Of a stretch of 64,000 nucleotides of DNA, positions 56,701 through 64,000 are shown in pieces. Origin of the DNA: Stratiolaelaps scimitus (Eukaryota > Arthropoda > Arachnida > Mesostigmata > Laelapidae); contig JABWDB010000031.1 in NCBI GenBank assembly GCA_019614645.1, positions 930,001-994,000 on the forward strand, written 5' to 3'. The first letter of the stretch is position 1, and each line of letters opens with the position of its first letter. The notes below the pieces were generated by a model. That model was not told the DNA's origin, searched no databases, and saw only the letters and a list, made by a program, of their open reading frames with translations. The translations under genes were made by a program, and so were the position numbers.

Positions 56701-58582
56701 CAATTTCGGACTTGACAACAACGGCAGCTGATGCAGCGGTAGGCTTCGCCGATTGAGGATTTGAAGGGGCCGCGACAGACGGTGGTGGAGGTAGTGGAGG
56801 AGGTTCCGTCACAGGGACTCGCTCGACTTTGACGACGGGGCTGTCGACAGCCTTCAACGATTCAGGGTCGGGCTTGAGTTCTTTGCTGAGCACTTCCGCG
56901 GCAGAGGCGGCGGCGGCGGCAGCAGCTGCCGCCGCTGCTGCTGCTGCTGCAGCGGCTTCCTCAGCGAGTTGGTCAGATCTTCGTTTCGCTTCGAGTGCAG
57001 CCAGACGGAGGTTTTCCTGCTCTGCAAGGTTCTCTTCATGTTCCCTGCGTATTCTAAATAAGTGCTCACGTTCTTCAATGGCACTCTCAGCTCTGCTCGC
57101 CGCCGAGGTGCCCCAGACGAGCTCAAAGTTCCGCCGTTTCCAGCCATCAACGGATCGTAGATGTTTCTCGAACTCAGCTTTCTGCTTGAGCTGACTTTCT
57201 GGCGTTAAGTCACCGTACGTCAATCGCTCTCTCCATTCTTGGCAGGCGCTTGCGAAGAACTCGTTGTTGAAGGCCGACTCGACGTTCACCTCGACATCGG
57301 CTTCGTTCGGCGAGACGGCGATTGTCGTCGGCGATATCGTGGGGCCCGCCGCCGCCGCCGCCGTCAAAATGTCCAGATTCCGTCGGGTCAGTTCGACGGG
57401 CGGAAGCAGGGCCAACAGTTGCCGCTGCTGCGCGCGAGGCAACAGCGAGAACGCGTACGTCGACAGTAATTCCTTGACATTGACACTCACGAGTATCGAG
57501 TCAGGTGTCTCGAGATCGACGAGACCACGCTTGCTCTCCTCCAGCTGCTGTGACATGGTCATCTTTTTGCCGGGCCGCCGATTTAACCGTATGCCACATT
57601 GGTCAGACAGGTTGTTAAGCATTTCGCGCATAGTTCGAAAGCCGGTGGTCGTTGCCGCGGACCGACCACCCCTGCCCGACAGACCGGACCCGGCTGACGA
57701 CGAACGCGTCGAGGGGTTGCTGCTAACGATGTGAGGAGTTGATAAGGTCTCCGTAACCATCGGAATAACCTGCTGAGCGCCAGCAGAAACTGAGCATGCA
57801 TGGCTGCCGCCGCCGCCCCCTGCCGCGGCTGCTGTTACAGGGGTCGATTGTTGTTGCATTGCTGGTGGGTCTTCGCCAACACCTCCGCTGCCTGAGCTGC
57901 CAGCAAAAGGAGAACCCGTACGTTCGGGAGTTGACAGGCCAGCGTGCTCGTCCCCTGTTGGACCCCCCCTTTCATCGGAGTTTCGTTGAGGTTTTGGTCG
58001 AAGACACCTCTTGGGTGGCGGAGTGTCGTCTTGACCGGGTGCCTTCCGTTTCAGCTGGGGTAGCTGCTGTGTTCCGATGTCATCCGGTGCAACGTTCTCA
58101 GCTTCGCTCTCTGTCGTGCCCGGTGTTTCGCTAGCAATATCAGCACCTGTAGCACCGTTCGGTAAACTGTTGCTATTACCGTTGCTGCCACCATGTGCAC
58201 CTGGATGCTGGTCCACCTTCAACAGCTGAACTTTGGGCTTGAATCGAGAGTCGTGCCGGCTCTCGTCATCTGTGTCGGCGTCCGTCTCGACGATCGTCGT
58301 CGACGGCGGCAGGTCGCTACGCAGGCCGAAGCAGATCATCGGGCCACCCTGGCCGTCCGCGGACGACAGCAAGCGCCGATAGAACATCGAATGGGGACCA
58401 CGACTGTGAGCGCGCATCATCGAGAAAAGGCACTCTTTCGAGCCGGGGGTGGTGTCCCGCAGCCCGCGCTCCTGAATCCGCTCGAAGATCGTAGCAATGG
58501 GCAGGGCCTCCTGAGCGCCCAGGACGAGCCGGGCGGCCTCGGCCCACGGTCGTAACCTGCGTCGCCGGAGTTCCGCAGACAT
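53783..58582 (-). CDS. Asx: Additional sex combs (ASXL family), intronless coding region
   Basis: One 1,600-codon frame (1,599 residues) from ATG at 58582 to the stop at 53785-53783. HARE-HTH domain: WAEAARLVLGAQEALP...IQERGL...SMFYRR, residues about 13-70. DEUBAD domain: ETPDSILVSVNVKELL...LALLPPVE...NNEFFASACQEWRERL...WKRRNFELVWG, about 355-495. A 17-18-residue Ala run lies near 545, in a charged coiled coil. The tail is long, acidic and D/N/E-rich. A C-terminal PHD finger (CVCKLQ...CQKCGAFWHSDCI...CSTC) occupies the last 35 residues or so. ASX/ASXL activates the BAP1/Calypso H2A deubiquitinase and modulates Polycomb and Trithorax function in the nucleus. The ATG at 58582 puts the tryptophan of WAEAARL at position 13, as in human ASXL. 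The frame stays open upstream to 59146 without an ATG. All three domains lie in one exon, which is unusual for the family. Confidence 0.93.
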   Translation of the reverse strand: MSAELRRRRLRPWAEAARLVLGAQEALPIATIFERIQERGLRDTTPGSKECLFSMMRAHSRGPHSMFYRRLLSSADGQGGPMICFGLRSDLPPSTTIVETDADTDDESRHDSRFKPKVQLLKVDQHPGAHGGSNGNSNSLPNGATGADIASETPGTTESEAENVAPDDIGTQQLPQLKRKAPGQDDTPPPKRCLRPKPQRNSDERGGPTGDEHAGLSTPERTGSPFAGSSGSGGVGEDPPAMQQQSTPVTAAAAGGGGGSHACSVSAGAQQVIPMVTETLSTPHIVSSNPSTRSSSAGSGLSGRGGRSAATTTGFRTMREMLNNLSDQCGIRLNRRPGKKMTMSQQLEESKRGLVDLETPDSILVSVNVKELLSTYAFSLLPRAQQRQLLALLPPVELTRRNLDILTAAAAAGPTISPTTIAVSPNEADVEVNVESAFNNEFFASACQEWRERLTYGDLTPESQLKQKAEFEKHLRSVDGWKRRNFELVWGTSAASRAESAIEEREHLFRIRREHEENLAEQENLRLAALEAKRRSDQLAEEAAAAAAAAAAAAAAAAASAAEVLSKELKPDPESLKAVDSPVVKVERVPVTEPPPLPPPPSVAAPSNPQSAKPTAASAAVVVKSEIETEEELLAKEEARIATLLPYCSETLHEVLAEHGVPVSANHRRKCNNLVPSSLCLAARRVGLRLLPPPKCSLPSPVAIPRRRLAFHRAASHRPILDELVSSELKARFERECRQLADHLQRVDWLINNPPPVMVPVPLTVHELVADMLTLVESDRVTYYPLLPGVADFGPPSGVPSGGSHSYATSTVGTPSHAGTNIDENFGSELMFSVATDEEPPTDMSDDAIGSELSESRPTTAIDHLLDTSGALADIDQMDHLELTTRTVADPDVAMLSEDDTRDATTPEPANKQDSFAVLATPDDAQEELRPEDVSLLRDSGQIDDIRLVGIDEPDAACGSNSSDGNIDEKVSELICDRLRSSKEKDRQQALTRGDLLDEPSGVHPSQSEDDDEDGSPDCVILDEEDFSDPAASPEIVTVDRPPPLPCPETLLLREQPLDHRATADEELKALRGRSSGVTFDAGYYKDNDDDDDDDYDDDDNDHRKESLLIAKNGDDKGIEGGDEAEDMEESLEIETSSGHTKAPKAQRESESPRDEGRPRFVTPEIERTTAGSGNLQVLPKEGEPSGESEHQRAPTHESNSIQRTEEPASANYEDDDYGDDDDDDDYNEDIGRIVSPTTMTNTLTTDRWSAAEDGANIPLSSVPPVLSMGAVRVQLTDYQAMRSQIDLDANDEVEDDDNNNAPAAAGGDVDAADDGEVLGSPPTSDATLSDEDTDIDTLLPPGGGRGTTEDDVRNCETASDSTIEEDDDDVVQNNINDDDNDDRRHHHHHHQQQQQQQRIVHNQSNFPSDDCSTVLITTTTTTGRSNGKQSLTKASAALDAASGLASPPHTPIKGERLTSATMLAAAVSSQEEPDTSARPASFVSGGGLAPPPLPPRCRAQAAGGFSNRRRRRALSCRDLLIAVEQRKKAGQAANGSPCCLQGAQRGMQSNGDACGSLHGDSNGCVCKLQPMLPCQKCGAFWHSDCIGPSRICSTCLLV

Positions 58583-59146
58583 GCCAGCTGCTGGCGTCGT
58601 GCCCAACAACACCACAGAGGATGGCGCTGGCAGCAACGGCGGCGACGACGCAGCCGAAGTCGAGGACACTGCAGATGCCGTCGTTAGCGCAGTTGTTGAC
58701 CCAGCGGCACTCGTTGCAACTGGAGCAGCGGTGGCAGCATCTTGGCCGTTATCGTCATTAGCGTCGGCGTCGTTCTCGCTGCTATCAGTATGGCTGTAGT
58801 CGCCGCTGCTGTTGTTGTTGTTGCTGTCGTGGTGGTGGTTGTTGTTGTTGTTATTATTGTTGTTATAATCGTCGTAGCTGCTGCTGTCTCGCAGTCCGCT
58901 GAGGCAGTAGCACAGGTGTTGTCCCTGTTGTTGATGTTGTTGTGAAGGGACGACCCCCAGTACACAGGCGATAGCAGGGGCGCCTACATCCTGCTGTTGT
59001 TGTTGCTGTTGTTGTTGCCGTTGTCGTGCTATGTTTGACCGCCTCGGATCCGTTGCGTCCGAGTGGGAACGACGAGAAGGCGAGCCGTTTTTGTTGTTTG
59101 CCACACTCAGGCTTGGTATGGCCCGTCGCCGCAAAATCAAACACAC
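58583..59146 (-). other. Upstream open extension of Asx (likely 5'UTR)
   Basis: The Asx frame continues for 188 codons without a stop and without an ATG. It encodes polyGln, Asn/His-rich and Thr/Ala-rich sequence from CAG/CAA, AAC and ACN repeats. It could be 5'UTR or a coding extension if an upstream exon supplies a start; an AG at about 59149 would allow a splice. Confidence 0.5.
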
Positions 59147-60900
59147 TGATTACTCACACGCACACATACACGACCGCAAACATAGGGGTGGGGGGGGGTT
59201 TACGAGGCTACTCATCCAATGCACTGCACAGATTCAGCAGCAGAGGCAGTGTGCACTGCAGCTGTGTATTACCACCACCGCCACCACTGAGCTGAAATAG
59301 TCATCACACCAGCACCACCGTGATGGCTAACCATCCACCTCCACTAGCTATTCCCATTGATTCACAAATACTGGTTCTTCTGCTGCTAGGGCTGAGCTGC
59401 AGCAGCTAGCTTGTCTTCTTCTCTAGCAGCAGCAGTAGCTACGACCACTATCATCACTTCCAGCAGCAGCAGCAAGCATAACAACAACAATGTCCTCTCT
59501 TCATGGACTAAACCTGGCTGGAAGCTCGCCCCGAGTGACTCTCCCAAGGGCGCGCGATTTCAAATGGCATTTTTCGTCGGACATCGAACGTCAAATCAGT
59601 CGGGTGGCATTTCAGCTAAGAGGGTCAAACGTGACGCTGATTGAGTTGATTAGGGATCGTCTTGTAAAATTTTTTGGTAATTCGATTAATTGCTAACAGG
59701 GTACGGTTTCCCGGGATAAAATTCAACATATTTTGAATATAGTCGACTTCTGTAACAAATCCAAGCATACACAGACTACCAGCTGTTCATGTGCAGACCT
59801 CTGGACGAAACCCGCTGAATGGATCCGCTAACGGACGATCGAGTGTATGACTACTTCGACAATCAGCACACCATAAATGATTTGAATAGGCCATTGCGAG
59901 TCGACTTCGCCAGAATGTTCCCGTTGTTTTTTCAAGTCATGCATGTGGGTGACAGAATTCTGTAGGTATTGGAATTCCACTCGAATGCAATCCCCTACGA
60001 AGCCAGCTGTTTAGCTTGGTCCGCCATATTGTCGGCCGAAAGGGGCAACACTCACTTTGTCGCGTTTCTTGGATAACCCTATTGTACCGCTATTGCAGTA
60101 TCAATGTGTGGTAGCTCTTGCTGGCCGTGTCCGGTATCAACTGGGGCAGCCGCTTCTTCTGCTGCAGGTGGCTGGCAAGCTGGTACACCTACCCACCCAA
60201 ACAAACAAACCAACCAAGAAACAAATAATCACATTTGTCATCCACTCATTCACCCTGAGGTCTCTGCATTGCTTTGCATGGCCCGAGCGTGAGTGTCTTG
60301 TCAACTCAAGTCATCTTGTACCTGCCCCTGCCCACCTTCCTCTCGGCGCGGTTTACTATACAACGACCGACTCGGGTTCTCGCTACTGTTGTAGTTGCTG
60401 TTTATCTGTAAATACGGGGTCTTCGTGTTTGTGTCTGTTGTCTGTCTGTTTGTGTGCATGTGTATATATGAGGGTTGTGGGTATCTGTCAACTGAGAGGT
60501 TGGCTAGAGTATTAGAGCATTAAAAAATCAATACTCGAGTCGGTCGAACGCAGCAAGTCAACGAAGGGTCGACAGCATCATTCATATTATTCGTGCTACT
60601 GTGAATAGTTGCAAGCAGTAGTAGTTGGTGTCCCCGTGTGACTCTTGGGGGGGGTTTGTTATTGGATCGTCCGTCTGCTCAATTGCTCGCTGTTCAACTT
60701 GGCCGTCGGTTCGTCTGCTAAGTTCTGTCCTGCCGACGGACGACGTTCTCCCATCTCCAGCCTTTAGCCAGCTGCAACGACAGCAGCTACACGCCGAGAG
60801 TGGCACAGCGATAGGGCGCTGCTATCTGACAGACCAACAGATCGTCGACTGGTAGAACGAACGAAGATCGACGTCGGGTCATCAGTGGCCACGGCCAACG
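59147..60900. other. Region upstream of Asx, no gene recognised
   Basis: Poly-G and CCACCA/CAGCAG runs at 59185-59280 and 59405-59490. No open frame with a domain is seen. The Asx promoter is expected here. Confidence 0.4.
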
Positions 60901-63900
60901 TCGACATCAACAGACAGACATACGGGCAAGCGGTCAAACGCACAGAAGAGCCACTCACAAACGGACATTAGCAGCAGCAACAGCAATCGTAGCAGCAGCA
61001 GCAGCAGAGAGCGGGCGACAAAGTGCATCTACAGTTTGTTACTGCCATCGCGACGATCTCTGTCGTCTGTAGTTACTTCACCGTAGCCACGAAGTGTTGC
61101 CGTTTGTCTGCCGTCTTGCTGGTGGCCGTGTTTTTGTTTGTGGGTGGCTGGCTGGCTGCGGTGAGTGTGTGTGGGAGTGTGCAGATTCTAGCACGGTTGT
61201 CGTCACCATAACCGCCGTTGTCGATAAGCTCCATAATTGCTCACAGTCAGATAGCCGAACAAACCAACGAGTGACCAACTAATCGACGGACATAATAGCA
61301 CATATTTGGCTGCTGTTAGCTTTCTCTTCTTCTCTTCTGCTGCTGTTACCACGCTCCTGCAGTCTGTCACCGATACAGGTGAGCTGATCGACCCGCAGCT
61401 GCAGCTGGCAGTATCGAGTGCTGCCGACGAGACGCTCTCGGGGCAGACTTATCCGCTGGATCCAACGGTGCCGACTAGCCGCCTGTCCGTCGAGAGGTCG
61501 AGGGAGTCTCCGTACAGCTTCTGCCGTAGCTCAGTCGCGTACCACCGTCGCGGCCGCTGCTACAGTTACCAGTGCCTCTGATCGTAGGCTCGACGAGCGT
61601 CGCGATCTCGCGACTTCGAGCCATTTGTCCACTGCCACCAATTTGATCAGCCGCCGCCGCCGCCGCCAGCCTGCCTCAGCAGCAGCAGGTCGAGGATACA
61701 GTTAGAACACGGGTTTCTTTTGCAGCGCCGTTCGAAATGTCGATGGAGCACGCGTGCTGGTACCGGAGCTGGCCCCAATAGCAGAGGTCCACACTCCGTG
61801 TCGGTGTGCAAGCAACCTCGTGACTGCTGGACAGGCAGTTGTCCTCGTACGATTAAAACACCACGACTCGACACCAAGTTGCTGCTTTGACCGTACATGC
61901 GTGTGTCCATCTGTATGCATGCGTCCTGAGCCGTTCCTGTGTAGGTGACGTAAGCTGAGAGACAGGTGTTAATTCCACTGACTGACTGTGAGTGACATAC
62001 TGACCACCGTTCTGGCGGCGTCTTTCGGGGGGGGGCCGACGGGTGAAGCAGGGCCCTGTGTGTGGAGCTACCCCGGTTGTCGTCAATCGTCGTCGATGGT
62101 AACCTCTATTGTGCTCGGAAAGAACAACGTCTCGAAAGGGAGACTCGCGATCAGGGCCTGATCAGAGTGTGGGCGGTTGGAATATCTTCCTGATAGTGAC
62201 ACGCACGGATACAATCATCCTATATTTGATCATCAAACGGTCGCCTCTGTGCATCACTACGAGTGGTAGTATAATTATTCTATTACTAGTACCACTACTA
62301 CTACTATTGCTACTACTAGCAGAAAGCTAGCTGGATCGGCCGCCGTTCAGTGTGTGGTGTCCACGAATCGTCACCTGTTGTCATCATTGAAATTCGTTTC
62401 AATCGCCATCGTTTTCATCGGTGCAAGAGTCAGGAATAGCGGCACCAACAGCAATAACGTTGGACAAACTGTGTCATCTCGGAAGTAAAGGGTTTCTCAT
62501 CCGAACAAGGTAAGAGATGGCGTAGAAACCGGTGTATTTTGCTATCTCCCTCATGACGTGGTATGCCGCGATGACGTCGAATGAGGAGGGAGGGGGGGGA
62601 TACTGCTGTGGGTGTTGACGATGAATGCAGGTTTATATTGAGGCGTTGAGGGATGGTAAAATACACGCGCCGATAATCGGTCATTAGGGACAACCTGATA
62701 GGAACTTCATAGGTCCCTCCCCGTATAGCAGCATGAAGTTGAAGAACGTCAATCAAGTACGACCTACGAGACTGGCCGAAAGGGAACACAGATGAATTAG
62801 ATTTTCGATTTGAGAGAGCTACTCGCTGCCTCTATATTGACACGTTTGCTGGTCTGGATATATAGAGGCAGCGAGTAGCCTTGCGTACTTCGAAATGGAT
62901 TGGGTCACCCAGTCCGTATCTCTGTATCATCTCCACATGTATCTGTATATGTCTGATAATCAAAGACAATCGCGAGAGATATTAAATGTAAACTGCATTC
63001 TGTCATAGTTAGCCATTATTGTCGTCGGAACAAGAAGGAGATAGATAGAGTGGATATACGGAACAGCATTGACAAGTACCAAGAGCAGCAGCATCATCGT
63101 CAATGATCATGATTAGTGGTGAGTGAATCACCACTGGCGACTCAGTTTCTATTGACCACCTTATTACAGATTTTGCCACATGAACTGCTACCACGATTTA
63201 CCACGAGCGGCAGTGACCAGCGTAGTACAACTACGACTAGTAGTTCTGTTAAATGTTGTTTCTGCCGCCTACTAAGGCCCATGCATGTCGATGTTCAACA
63301 TTCAGCAGGTCCTGTCCACCGTCGTAACCCTGTCCCGAGTAATTCGTTACTGCCTGCAATACAATATCAGCCACGGCTTGCCAAAAGCCTCGATGGGACC
63401 GTGGCTCTACGCTGTTCAACCAACCCCATTATCCGTTTTGTGGCCGGCTGGCCATCTCTCTCCATATGAGTTAGCTGTAATCATTGTGCCTGCCCATGTC
63501 GTCTCTGGATGGCCGTGCGTTTCCGTTGGGCCCTGCTGCTGCTGCTGCTGTTGTAGTTGTTGTTGTCTGTTTGCTGGTTGCTCCACGGGTCGGGTTCATC
63601 GGTTTATGTGAGCGAGAGTCTGTGCTTGTCCCTGTACCGATGTTGTCGTTGTTGTTGTGGTGGTGGTGGTGGTGCTGCTGCTGCGGTTGCTTCGCCGTGG
63701 TCGAATGACTACTGCCGCCTGACTCGCGGCAATACCGCCGCCGCTGCCGCCGCCGGCATCGTCGCGTATTGCCATCGTCAACGGTTCATGCTGCCGATGG
63801 CCGGTGTGTCTCAGCCGTTGGCAGCCAAAACATCGTCAACGTCGGCCATTGGTAGTATTAGCAATAGCTCGATGGTGCCAGCAGCTGCGGCGGCGACGGC

Positions 63901-64000
63901 GGCGGCGGCGGCGGCTCGTTGTCGGCCATGGTGGCCGTCACTGCTATAATTTCTATTGTACAACTACAACTGCTGCTGCTGCTGCTGCGAGCAGTAGCGG
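60901..64000. other. CpG-rich, trinucleotide-rich region; possible start of a plus-strand gene
   Basis: CAG/GCN/GTT repeats (60965-61010, 61655-61690, 63530-63570, 63650-63690, 63725-63760, 63880-63920, 63965-63990) lie in GC-rich DNA. Short plus frames rich in Ser/Ala/Cys, such as 63788-63949 (MLPMAGVSQPLAAKTSSTS then polyAla), have no identifiable domain. It resembles the 5'UTR and first exons of a regulatory gene that continues to the right, but that is inference. Confidence 0.35.
62818..62879. repeat. Perfect 20-bp inverted repeat (hairpin)
   Basis: GCTACTCGCTGCCTCTATAT (62818-62837) and its exact complement (62860-62879) are separated by 22 nt. Confidence 0.9.

Noticed and set aside
54459..58799. 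Numerous plus-strand frames opposite Asx (Ser- and Arg-rich)
   Set aside because: They are antisense shadows of Asx low-complexity codons.

Overview
The window is eukaryotic nuclear DNA. It has spliced genes with GT-AG introns of roughly 60 bp to 1.7 kb, long A/T-rich intergenic stretches, many (TA)n, (GA)n and (CT)n microsatellites, a tRNA-derived SINE, and decayed non-LTR retrotransposons. The protein content (pecanex, Additional sex combs, a TFIIIC110-like subunit, a luciferase-family acyl-CoA synthetase) indicates a metazoan, most likely an arthropod. A chelicerate such as a mite is my guess; nothing in the sequence proves the species.

Layout. 1-341 is an 11-copy 31-bp minisatellite. 629-2269 (+) is an intronless AMP-forming acyl-CoA synthetase. 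2.3-5.9 kb is non-coding and holds a SINE. 5,883 to about 18.1 kb (-) is a many-exon gene for a TFIIIC110/GTF3C2-like protein, with an AT-hook, an RG-repeat, C2HC fingers and a C-terminal WD-repeat region. 18.3-23.9 kb is intergenic, with a decayed LINE and a GC-rich inverted repeat. 23,994-44,106 (+) is pecanex; I could place 31 exons whose phases all agree, giving about 2,607 residues. 44.1-53.8 kb is non-coding with a second LINE remnant. 53,783-58,582 (-) is Additional sex combs (ASXL family), a single open frame of 1,599 codons plus a stop. 59-64 kb is CpG-rich, trinucleotide-rich DNA with no gene I can name; it may be a promoter/5'UTR region.

The four recognised genes do unrelated jobs (lipid or CoA metabolism, Pol III transcription, Notch-related ER membrane function, Polycomb/BAP1 chromatin control), so this is ordinary eukaryotic gene order and not an operon-like system. 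I did not find a convincing new multi-gene system. The most interesting leads are the intronless Asx next to intron-rich genes, the C2HC finger array plus RG-repeat fused to the TFIIIC WD protein, a 54-bp near-perfect hairpin at 16.6 kb, and the minisatellite that repeats an E-box plus a homeodomain core site. Exon boundaries were derived by hand from splice consensus and reading-phase continuity; no search or alignment was run.
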